Part shown: piece by piece, positions 24,834 to 35,400 of the stretch | Position numbering within the stretch: position 1 is the first letter of the stretch | Layout of the letters: every line of letters begins with the position of its first letter | Assembly (NCBI GenBank): GCA_016793885.1 | Contig: JAEUHE010000145.1 | Location: 1-43,848 of the forward strand | Origin: Verrucomicrobiales bacterium | GTDB lineage: Bacteria > Verrucomicrobiota > Verrucomicrobiia > Limisphaerales > UBA11320 | Reading direction: 5' to 3' | DNA length: 43,848 nucleotides | The notes under the pieces: generated by a model | Told to the model about the DNA's origin: nothing | Database searches by the model: none | Seen by the model: the letters and a program-made list of their open reading frames with translations, nothing else | Made by a program: the position numbers and the translations under genes

Positions 24834-25322
24834 ACGTCCCTGATCGCCTATCTTGTCTACCTTGGCTTCCTCTGGTTGTGGATGAGGACAATGGCGTTGC
24901 GAAATGACTTGCTGTCCGACACCAGTGATGCGGTTGAGCTAGCTACCGAGCTCCCTCTCCGCCTGGGTAGGCCAACCGACAGCTCGGACCTCTTCGATCC
25001 GGTCGCGGAGGTTGCAGGTGCCGCCGATGAAGGGTTTCTACCTCTGGTGGTGGCGAGTGTGATTTTGCTAATCTTGTGCGCGTCGGCTTGGGTGGTCTAC
25101 GCCGCACCAACCTTGTTTGCCGAGTTGCTCATTGACGGGGTATTGGTGAGCGCGCTCTGCCACCGGCTTTCGACGGAGGATCGGCGGAACTGGCTAGTAA
25201 CCGCACTTCAACACACACTGGCCCCATTTCTCCTCACTATGGCAGTCGCGTGGTTGGGAGGCACAGCGCTGGCGGATTGGTTTCCGAAGGCGCAAACGAT
25301 CGGAGATGTGCTGTTCAGGTGA
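24834..25322 (+). pseudogene. 3' part of the membrane-protein gene cut by the IS element
   Basis: Open from 24834 to the stop at 25322, about 162 codons. It begins LIAYLVYLGFLWLWMRT (from 24840), a membrane helix with no start of its own at the right place, then an acidic loop (DLFDPVAEVAGAADEG), a helix LPLVVASVILLILCASAWVVY, the family-like stretch APTLFAELLIDGVLVSALCH, and a last helix (APFLLTMAVAWLGGTALADW) with an end PKAQTIGDVLFR. Read together with the 5' part it restores a protein of about 239 residues with about four membrane segments. An ATG at 24876 could allow translation of a shortened product, but loss of function is likelier. No function is known to me for this family. Confidence 0.72.
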
Positions 25323-25362
25323 CCCTCACATCGCTTGACAGCCCTTCAATGCCTGACCATTC

Positions 25363-27483
<2,121 letters not shown>

Positions 27484-27488
27484 GAGTT

Positions 27489-27593
27489 GCCCACGGAGCA
27501 CACAGACCACACGGAGAAACCCCGATCGAGGGGAATCTGATTTGTAGTTTTTGGTTTCGATCTCGATCCGTGTGATCTGCGTGTTCCGTGGGC
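27489..27593. repeat. Near-perfect 27-bp inverted repeat between convergent genes
   Basis: The segment 27489-27515 (starting GCCCACGGAGCACACAG) is complementary to 27567-27593 (ending GTGTTCCGTGGGC) at 24 of 27 positions, and the mismatches are G-T type changes compatible with RNA pairing. A small CCCC/GGGG hairpin lies inside. It sits between thiC (+) and the cyclase gene (-), so it may act as a bidirectional terminator as well as being a palindromic dispersed element. Confidence 0.75.
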
Positions 27594-27618
27594 GACCAAG
27601 TCCCCTCCCTTATGCGAG

Positions 27619-29529
27619 TCATCCGCGAAATCTGTGGTCACACCTGCCGCTGTCCGGTTCAACACATTCAAGCGCCGCTCGCAACGCTCCGACCGTGAAG
27701 ATTTGCGGGTACAACCGCTCGAAGTACCACAGCTTCGCGAAGTAAAATCCGATCGGCGAAGGATGACGCCACTCCCCCGTCTCCACGCGCCGAATCAGCC
27801 AGTTCACCCCGGTCACCCAAGCTCCCGCCAGCCCAGCCCTAAACTCCTCACTGAATCGGTCGGGCGTTGCCAAGAATTTCCCCATCACCTCCACCGCCAA
27901 CGCCGTTTCCTCCACAGAAGCTCTGAGTCCAGGTGCTCCGCCAAATCCCCCGTCGTCGTCCTGACACCGCATCAGCCAACGAAAGCCCGACTCGATCAGC
28001 CGCTCGGCTCCCGAAAACCGCTCAAGCGGCAGCTCAACGAGTGCGCTCAGAACCCGGCTGGTTCCATAGGCCGGATTCTCCTCCTGCTCCTCGGCCTCAT
28101 TCCCAAACCACAGCGGAACCCAGGCGCCGTTGGAACGCTGTTGCGTCTCGAGAAACCTAAAGGCCCGTTGCATCGCCTGATCGACCCGCTCTTGAAGTGA
28201 CTCAGGCAGCTGAGCGTGCCACGTCAGCCAGGCGCGCATCGCGTGTGCGGTAATGTCCGTGCTACTGCGATCGAAGGGCAAGGAACCCCATCCCCGACAG
28301 AAGGTAGGCATCCCGCCATCGCGGTTCTGCAAATCCAGCAGCCACCGAACACCCCACTCGGCCGCCTCCCGCACGCGAGCTCGGTCGTCGCCGGAGGCTT
28401 CCGTCAACCCAGCCAAAGCCACCAACGCCCCTGCCGTGTCATCCGCGTCAGGCACCCCCCCAGGAAGATCAGTCCAGGCCCACCCGCCCGGTGCCGCCTG
28501 GGTATATGGATGAAGCGTTCGGTACTGTTGACCCATCAACCAGCTGAGAATCTCGGATCGGTCGGCCTCCTCCAGCGCCGTCGGAGGTAGCGCGTTCAAC
28601 GACAGCGTCGTCAGCCACGTTGCGAGGTTGGTATCGATCGGCCAACTGCCATCGGAACGTTGCGAGCCACACAGAAACCGGAGCCCCCGCTCGGCCACCG
28701 GATGTCGCCCATCCCCACCACCAACGAGGCTCATGGTCACAAAGCTGGTCAACGGCGTGGCCTCCAGGAAGCCTCCATTCGGCGGCTGAACGCGTTCCAA
28801 GACCCCCAACGTCCGCGCAAGAGCCAGGGATCGCAAAGCGCGCACGATGGGGTTCCGCGGCGGAGAATGGTGAAAGCGAACCTGGCCAATCGCGATCAAC
28901 GCAGGCAACGCATAACTGACCACCGGCAGCTGCAAGGCAGCAAACCACCGCGCGGGACAGGCCGCCAACTCGAACGGTAACGGAATCACATTTCGCCAGG
29001 CTTCGCGGCCCGATCCAAGCCGCCCGCTCAACGCACAGAGGGTGAGAATCGGCACCGAAAAGGTCCGGTCCTTTCCATACCTTCGTACAATGGCCGGGGC
29101 CAGAACCGCGGGAGCGATACCCCCTGCATGCTCCGTGATCCATCGCTCCGCTTGTCGAACGAGATCCAGGTATCGGGCATCCGCCCCAGGCACCGCACCA
29201 AAGGCAGCCCACACCAGGACGGTGGTGCTCAAGTTACTCCGGCTACAAACGGTGTCTCCCCAGCCGCCATCCGCGTTCACATAGGTGGATAGCCAGCTCA
29301 AGCCCTCGTCAACTCGACTGGCGAAATCGGTGCCCAGGTGCCGATCCGACAAGGCCAACGCGACCACTGCGGTAGCGGTGGACAGCGCACTGCTGGAGAG
29401 CTGACCTGACCAATGGCTGAGTCCATCGCGTTCTGCACGCAGACCCTGCACCGCCTCAGCCAAGGCGCGACGGAGACGCAAGGGATCGATCCCCTGGCGC
29501 TCCGTTTCCAGTGCCGGCGCGTCTGCCAT
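27619..29529 (-). CDS. Squalene/hopene-cyclase-like class II terpene cyclase
   Basis: A 636-residue protein, close to the length of squalene-hopene cyclase (about 630). It shows the class II acid motif DADDTA near 361-366 (compare DxDD in the family), several QW-type repeats (DGSWPIDTNLATW, NRDGGMPTFCRGWGS, NGAWVPLWFGNE, DDDGGFGGAPG) and the near-terminal stretch IGFYFAKLWYFERLYP typical of the family. An N-terminal HWSGQLSSSALSTATA block also fits. It could make hopanoids or another cyclised terpenoid; no squalene synthase or other hpn gene is nearby. It starts only 1 base after the aroF stop, implying one operon. The last few residues (CDHRFRG) are encoded in what looks like intergenic-repeat sequence. 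Confidence 0.82.
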   Translation of the reverse strand: MADAPALETERQGIDPLRLRRALAEAVQGLRAERDGLSHWSGQLSSSALSTATAVVALALSDRHLGTDFASRVDEGLSWLSTYVNADGGWGDTVCSRSNLSTTVLVWAAFGAVPGADARYLDLVRQAERWITEHAGGIAPAVLAPAIVRRYGKDRTFSVPILTLCALSGRLGSGREAWRNVIPLPFELAACPARWFAALQLPVVSYALPALIAIGQVRFHHSPPRNPIVRALRSLALARTLGVLERVQPPNGGFLEATPLTSFVTMSLVGGGDGRHPVAERGLRFLCGSQRSDGSWPIDTNLATWLTTLSLNALPPTALEEADRSEILSWLMGQQYRTLHPYTQAAPGGWAWTDLPGGVPDADDTAGALVALAGLTEASGDDRARVREAAEWGVRWLLDLQNRDGGMPTFCRGWGSLPFDRSSTDITAHAMRAWLTWHAQLPESLQERVDQAMQRAFRFLETQQRSNGAWVPLWFGNEAEEQEENPAYGTSRVLSALVELPLERFSGAERLIESGFRWLMRCQDDDGGFGGAPGLRASVEETALAVEVMGKFLATPDRFSEEFRAGLAGAWVTGVNWLIRRVETGEWRHPSPIGFYFAKLWYFERLYPQIFTVGALRAALECVEPDSGRCDHRFRG

Positions 29530-29530
29530 T

Positions 29531-30544
29531 TCATTCCCGCCCCGCGGCAGCGATGAAGGGGCGCAGCTCGCTCATAAGCCGTTTGAAACCGTCCAGCGAG
29601 AGTTGCTGCGCGGCATCGCTCCAGGCCGCGGCCGGGTTCGGATGCACCTCAATGAGCAGGGCATCGGCTCCCATCGCCACCGCGCCTTTGCACATCGCCA
29701 CCACCAGATCCGCACGGCCAACTCCTTGGCTGGGATCCACCACCACCGGGCAGTGCGACTCCTGCTTCAGGATGGGAATCGCTGCCAGATCCAAAGTGTT
29801 GCGGGTATAGGTTTCGAACGTGCGGATCCCGCGTTCACAGAACATTAGGTTGGGATTGTTGTTTGCGAGGATGTACTCCCCGGCCAACAACCACTCCTCC
29901 ATACGCATCGACAATCCTCGCTTCAACAGTACCGGCCTGCCGGTCTTGGCAGCCGCGACCAGGAGTTGGAAATTCTGAGCGTTACGGGTGCCAATCTGGA
30001 GAATATCCGAGTATTCGGCAACGAGTTCCGCCTGCTGCTCCGAGAGCAACTCGGTGATAATGGGCAAGCCCGTTTCCTTGCGAGCCTTCGCCAGCAACTT
30101 CAGCCCTTTGAGTCCCAACCCTTGGAACTCATAGGGCGAAGTGCGGGGCTTGAACGCTCCACCCCGCAGAATGGTCGCACCCGCCTCCTTGACCGCCACC
30201 GCTGCGGTCAACAACTGCTTCTCGTTCTCGACGGAGCAAGGACCGGCCATCACCTGGAACTTCTTACCACCGATCAAGACCTTCCCCGCTTTAACCGTCG
30301 AATCCACGGGATGAGCCTCACGGCTTACCAGCTTGTAGCGCTTCTGAATCGGGGTGACACTTTCGACCTGGGGGAGCGCGGAGAGTTTGTCGAGGGATTG
30401 ATGTTTCCGTTCATCCCCGATCGCTCCGATGACGGTGCGAGCGACTCCCCGCATCACGTGCGGACGATAGCCCAGTCGACGAATCTCCTTCACGACGGTG
30501 GCTTCGTCCTTCTTGGAGGTGTTGTGGCGTAGAACAATAATCAT
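29531..30544 (-). CDS. aroF: 3-deoxy-7-phosphoheptulonate (DAHP) synthase
   Basis: A 337-residue type I-beta DAHP synthase (KDO8P-synthase-like), the first enzyme of the shikimate pathway. An N-terminal ferredoxin-like regulatory domain of about 70 residues (MIIVLRHNTSKKDEATVV) is present, as in the Thermotoga enzyme where it mediates Tyr/Phe feedback. Core motifs: MAGPCSVEN, ATILRGGAFKPRTSPYEFQG, LQIGTRNAQNFQLL, and the late PVVVDPSQGVGR, all typical. It is preceded by an attenuator-like leader and followed by the terpene cyclase gene in the same transcription unit. No other aro genes are near. Identification is secure. Confidence 0.96.
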   Translation of the reverse strand: MIIVLRHNTSKKDEATVVKEIRRLGYRPHVMRGVARTVIGAIGDERKHQSLDKLSALPQVESVTPIQKRYKLVSREAHPVDSTVKAGKVLIGGKKFQVMAGPCSVENEKQLLTAAVAVKEAGATILRGGAFKPRTSPYEFQGLGLKGLKLLAKARKETGLPIITELLSEQQAELVAEYSDILQIGTRNAQNFQLLVAAAKTGRPVLLKRGLSMRMEEWLLAGEYILANNNPNLMFCERGIRTFETYTRNTLDLAAIPILKQESHCPVVVDPSQGVGRADLVVAMCKGAVAMGADALLIEVHPNPAAAWSDAAQQLSLDGFKRLMSELRPFIAAAGRE

Positions 30545-30580
30545 AGGTTTCTTGGGATTGCGCCGCCGGTGCCACCAACG

Positions 30581-30694
30581 AAAAAACCGCAGGTGGATAC
30601 CTGCGGCTTGGCTGTTGTCGAGATCTGTAGGTCAGGACAGCCGAATGCGCAGGGCGGCCGGGTGGCTAAAGTAACCCCCGGCAGTCCTATACCA
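30581..30694 (-). promoter_or_regulatory. Attenuator-like leader of aroF without a visible leader peptide
   Basis: On the - strand, an extended -10 TGGTATAGG (30694-30686) is followed by a first hairpin GCCGGG/CCCGGC (30682-30677 with 30662-30657). A two-part antiterminator follows: CCTGCG (30653-30648) with CGCAGG (30605-30600), and GGCTGT (30642-30637) with ACAGCC (30615-30610). The terminator is CCGCAGG/CCTGCGG (30606-30587) plus six T (30586-30581), 36 bases before ATG 30544. CGCAGG belongs to both structures, so they exclude each other. No leader frame rich in Phe, Tyr or Trp codons spans the region, so the signal is unknown. Confidence 0.7.
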
Positions 30695-30835
30695 AAAATA
30701 GCATTGGCTGGCCGTTAACACTTGGACCAAGCTAACCCGGCTGCTCGGAACGTCAACTCCTTTTCCATTGCGGAGACCAGTCCGCACCTCCTACGTTCCC
30801 AACAGGTATCAATGGAAGCCAACGTTTGTCGGATC

Positions 30836-32044
30836 ATGAAAATAGCATCGCTTCATCTCTTGTCTGCCTGGTTAGGCATTCAATGCACCATCCATGCTGC
30901 CACGCCACCGGAGCCCAAGTTCCGAGCTGCGGAAATCGATAGCAAGATCGCGATCGGTTACGGCGTCGCGACCGGCGATGTGGATGGGGATGGCAAATCC
31001 GACATCGTGCTCGCCGACAAGAATCACATTGTTTGGTACCGTAATCCCGACTGGACTAAACATGTCATTGCCGAGCGCCTAACCGAACTGGACCATGTCT
31101 GCCTGGCTGTCGCTGATCTGAATGGAGATGGCAAGGTGGAGATCGCAGTAGGGGCGGGATGGAACCCCGGAGACACCCTCAAAAGCGGGGCGAACTTTTT
31201 TCTCCTGCCGCCTGTGGATAGAACGCAGCTTTGGAAGCCAGTCACTCTGCCCCATGAGCCAACCGTCCACCGGATGCGCTGGATTCGCAACCCAGCAGGA
31301 AACTTCGACCTGGTGGTCGTGCCCTTGCATGGGCGCGGCAACAAGAATGGGCAAGGTGAGGGAGTGCGCATCCATGCGCTCCGAATGCCGCAGGACGTGG
31401 GCGGAAACTGGCGCACCGAAATCATTGACTCATCGCTGCACATGACCCACAACTTCCAGCCCGTTCGCTGGGAAGGAAGGAACTGGGACGAGCTCCTGGT
31501 AGGAGGGAAGGAGGGGGTGTTCCATTTTATCAAAGAGGCGAACGGCTGGCGCCGTCAACAGATCGTCGGTAACGAGGGCAGCGAGACCAATTTCATCGGT
31601 GCGGGCGAGGTTCGCGATGGTCTGCTGCCCGGAAAAAAACGATTCGTCGCCACGGTCGAACCCATGCACGGGAACCAAGCGGTGGTCTACACCGCACCCC
31701 CGACCGGATCGGCCAAACGATTCTGGCAACGCCGAGTCATCGACGAACAACTGGTCGATGGTCACGCCGTTGCTTGCGGTGACCTGCTGGGCGTTGGCTA
31801 TGATCAGATCGTCGTAGGCTGGCGCGCGATGAATCGCCCGGGAATCAAAGTGGGCATCAAGCTCTTCACCCCGCTGGACAACGAGGCCAAAGACTGGCGA
31901 ACCACGCTCATCGACGATAACAAAATGGCCTGCGAGGACCTCTGCCTCGCCGATCTCAATGGCGACGGCAAGCTCGACATCATCGCCGCCGGACGCGCCA
32001 CCAAAAACGTGACGGTCTATTTCAACGAGACTCCCAAGCCGTAG
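30836..32044 (+). CDS. Secreted FG-GAP/VCBS repeat protein
   Basis: About 402 residues from ATG 30836, which gives a clean signal peptide (MKIASLHLLSAWLGIQC, cut near TIHA-A). The body is a probable seven-bladed propeller. It contains FG-GAP calcium loops GDVDGDGKSDIVLAD, ADLNGDGKVEIAVGAG and ADLNGDGKLDIIAAG, plus weaker copies around VRWEGRNWDELLVGG and GDLLGVGYDQIVVGW. Such proteins are common, usually of unknown role, in Verrucomicrobia and Planctomycetes. It is divergent from aroF. An earlier start at 30722 adds residues that do not look like an export signal. Confidence 0.85.
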   Translation: MKIASLHLLSAWLGIQCTIHAATPPEPKFRAAEIDSKIAIGYGVATGDVDGDGKSDIVLADKNHIVWYRNPDWTKHVIAERLTELDHVCLAVADLNGDGKVEIAVGAGWNPGDTLKSGANFFLLPPVDRTQLWKPVTLPHEPTVHRMRWIRNPAGNFDLVVVPLHGRGNKNGQGEGVRIHALRMPQDVGGNWRTEIIDSSLHMTHNFQPVRWEGRNWDELLVGGKEGVFHFIKEANGWRRQQIVGNEGSETNFIGAGEVRDGLLPGKKRFVATVEPMHGNQAVVYTAPPTGSAKRFWQRRVIDEQLVDGHAVACGDLLGVGYDQIVVGWRAMNRPGIKVGIKLFTPLDNEAKDWRTTLIDDNKMACEDLCLADLNGDGKLDIIAAGRATKNVTVYFNETPKP

Positions 32045-32113
32045 ATTTGAAGTGCTGCCTTCCTTGAAGCTCACAAACCTGTCCCGACTAGAACCGGGAA
32101 ACTGAGGATTGAC

Positions 32114-32395
32114 CCGCAAAGGACGCTAAGGACGCCATGCGGGATCACCGAAAAAGAGGAGCCCGACTTCCTCACTTGGAAGGCACGAAGCTCACTAAGC
32201 TTTCCGCAGGAAACCGGCAGAAAGAGAAAGACCTGTTCCTGTTCTTCTTCTCTGGCTCGGACCCGGTTCTGTTCGCTTCCGGAGCTTTGTGAGTTTAGCC
32301 TGCCCTTCGTAGCCGCGGCGGCGAAGTAGGGTGCCTTAGTGAGAGACATTCGGGGTCTTTCCCCTTCCCCATCGCGTCCTTTGCGTCCTTCGCGG
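32114..32395. repeat. Composite intergenic element with inverted ends and a dispersed-repeat core
   Basis: The 22-base end at 32114-32135 (CCGCAAAGGACGCTAAGG and on) is repeated in inverted orientation at 32374-32395 with 20 of 22 matches. Between them lies a copy of a second repeat, 32308-32340 (CGTAGCCGCGGCGGCGAAG, then TAGGGTGCCTTAGT), also found at 39804-39838. Another similar tract (CCTTTCGTTCTTTGCGGCT) follows at 32427-32445. No gene is supported in 32045-32474. The arrangement resembles bacterial mosaic palindromic elements. Confidence 0.7.
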
Positions 32396-32474
32396 TTCAA
32401 AAAACTCGGTCCGCTTCTTTCGTCTCCTTTCGTTCTTTGCGGCTACTGCTGGAGTTCCTGCTAACAAAGCGCAC

Positions 32475-35400
32475 TCACCCTCCCAACGACACGGTCTGAT
32501 CGACAGTCAAGAAGTGCAGCCATCGATGGGTGACTGGCCGCTGATAAATCGCCTCGAGCGCGAGCGCATAGATCCGAATCTGCACTTCATAGTGTTTCGC
32601 CCGGGCGTCAACATCCTCCACCGCCACGGCGTCAGTCTTGAAATCCAACAGCCAGATTTCTTCACGGAGCACAACGGCAAGATCTACCTGACCCTGAACC
32701 ACGACATACTCGTCATCTGCCAGGTCCAGATCCGGCTGGATCACCCCGAGACGGCGAAGGTCCACGGTCGAGAGTCGAGCCGTGAACGGAAGCTCACGCT
32801 GCACACGATCCCTTTCCTTGCGAATCCGCATCCCCAGTTCCGACTGCCAAAACGCCGCCAAGGTTTTGAACCGAATCGAACGCAGTTCGTCCTGGGTAAA
32901 AACTCCCGAACGGCACAAGCGTTCGCCTTCATTCTGCAGATCCAGAAGGCTATCCGCATGATCGAGATCCATCCATTGGAGGAACAAGTGATGCAACGTC
33001 CCTCGCTCCGTGGCCGAAAGCGATTTCCCTTCCTCAGGCGATGAGGACGGCGCTGCTGAACCCCTTGACGGACGATGCTTCCCGCGAAACAGGGGAACGC
33101 CCTCGGAATCCAGCTCGCGTTGTCGATGACGCAGGGTTGAGACCGTGGTCTTCGCCGGCTCTACCGAAGCCGCTTGGTGCGGATAACTCCAAGTCACCCG
33201 CCGCTCGATCTCCGCAATCACGACCCCGTCTTCAACCGCCACGCTCTGAGCAGGCAACTCTCTCTCTGGTTTCCGATCCTCTAGCCTCAGATCGGCCGCT
33301 GGACCAATCACCCAGCTCAACAACGGCGATTTGCCGCCATATTGATGTTCCCACCAGTCAGGGCGCGCGTGCCGCTGAAACCAAAGCCGTATCCAATGCA
33401 GTGAGCTGCGCGCTTGGGAAATCTCCCAAGCCAACGGACGCGCCGAAACCGGAAACTCACCTTCCACCGGCATCTCCCAATCCTTCAGCTTCCCATGTCC
33501 CACCAGGATCAACAGATCCCGCGCCCGAGTGAGGGCTACATACAGCAACCGCAGTTCCTCGCCGAGCAACTCGCGACGGCCCCGCCGCCGTGCCAACCAA
33601 TGCGCCAAGCTCGAGTAACGCACGCCGGTTTCGGGAAGAACCACCCGTGGACAAAGCCCATAAACCTCATCCAGCAGCACATCCTGCTGCAAATCCCCCG
33701 CGTTAAACGGCTTGTTTAGGTCGGCCACCGCCACCACGGGAAACTCGAGTCCCTTGCTTTTGTGAATACTCATCAGGCGCACCGCATTGGGTGCGACCGC
33801 CGCAGCCGAATCCAGATCCTGATCTGATTCCTGCTGAGCATCGACGAAACGCAAAAACCGGAACAGCCCCTGTCGCTGGTAGGGATCATACTGGCGCGTC
33901 AGATCCAACAGCCGCCGGACGTTCGCGAGCCGCGATTCACCTCGCTCCTCCGCCTCGAGCAGCGCCTCGTAATGGGTATCCGACAGAATCGTCTCGAGAC
34001 AGTTGGAGAGCACCCCGAGCCGAATGGCCTGGCGCCAGCGAGTGTATTGGGCGACGAATTGGACAGCTTTGTTCCGACATGCAACCGGCAGGACTTCCAA
34101 GCCTGCACTCAAACTCGGATTTGAGGCGCGCACGAGAGCTGTCCACAAGGGCACTCGTTTATCGATCAGCCGGATGGAAACCAGGTCCTCCGCTGAAAAA
34201 CCGCCCAGCGGCGACCGAAGCACCGCCAGCAGGGGAATATCTTGAATGGGATTGTCGAGGAGCCGCAACAGGCTCAACAGATCCAAAATCTCCTGACTGT
34301 CAAAAAACCCGCCGCGCGGCGCACTGATGGGCACTCCCGCGCGATGGAACTCCTTGGCATAGCTCTCTACCTTCGCCCCCGGAGACCGCAGGAGCACCAC
34401 CATGTCGTCCCAACGAACCCCGCGAAATTCCTTCAAGGAATCATCCCAGACCAGATGCCCCGTCGCGTGCAGCTGTTTAAAATGGTCCGCCAACCAACGC
34501 GCCTCGCGCTCGCTGGACAATAACTCTTCCGCATCGTTGGACATCTCGTCCGACGACCCCGCCTCCACTTCCTCTGCGGATTCCGCGCTCAGCACACAGA
34601 GCTGTACCCGGCACTCAGTATCGGAATGCTTCAGCCGGAACCGAGTCTCCGGATTTCCGAAACGAAGATGGCTCTCTTCATCGTAAACCACCCCTCCGAC
34701 CCCCGATTGCATCATCTGGTCGAACAACGCGTTGACGTAGCGAAGAATTCCTTCCCGACTGCGGAAGTTGTCCGACAGCGAGATGACTTGCTGCCCGCCG
34801 CCAGGATGTCTCCACGCATCCAAGTAGCCGCGGAAGATCGCCGGATTCGCGAGTCGGAATCGATAAATGCTTTGCTTGATGTCCCCCACCAAGAAGCGAT
34901 TCCCCTCCGCCCCCCCGCGGCTCACCCCTCGCAAAATTGCATCCTGGGCCGCGTTGATATCCTGAACCTCATCCACGAACACATGCGTGAACTGCTCGCG
35001 ACAGCGCAGTGCCGTCGGGCGCGGCGCGCCGGTATCATCCCACAGCAAACGAAGGGACAACTGCTCGATGTCAGCGAAATCCACCCCCCCCAGTTCTCGT
35101 TTCGATCGTTCGAAACGTTTCTGGAACTCCTTCACCATTCGAAGGACCACCAGCATCTCCTGACGAACCGCATTCCAATCCGCTTGCAACGGATCCTCCG
35201 CCCCACGCCCCACAGAAACCAAGCTCCGAAAGAAGGCCGCCTCGTCAAAAAAGCGCTCCAAAGATTTCCGAACCTTCGTCTTCGTTCCTCGCTCCCAGGG
35301 CGTCTCCTCGTCGGCGATCCGGATCGCCTCCACGGCCCGCTCGAAGCCCGCCAAATCGAGCGGCGACGCCAGGTCGGCTAACGTCTCAAAGCAGAGCCGA

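Noticed and set aside
30687..30704. Five-codon frame MLFLV as aroF leader peptide
   Set aside because: It overlaps the predicted -10, ends more than 30 bases before the antiterminator, and holds a single Phe codon, so a ribosome there could not control the helices.
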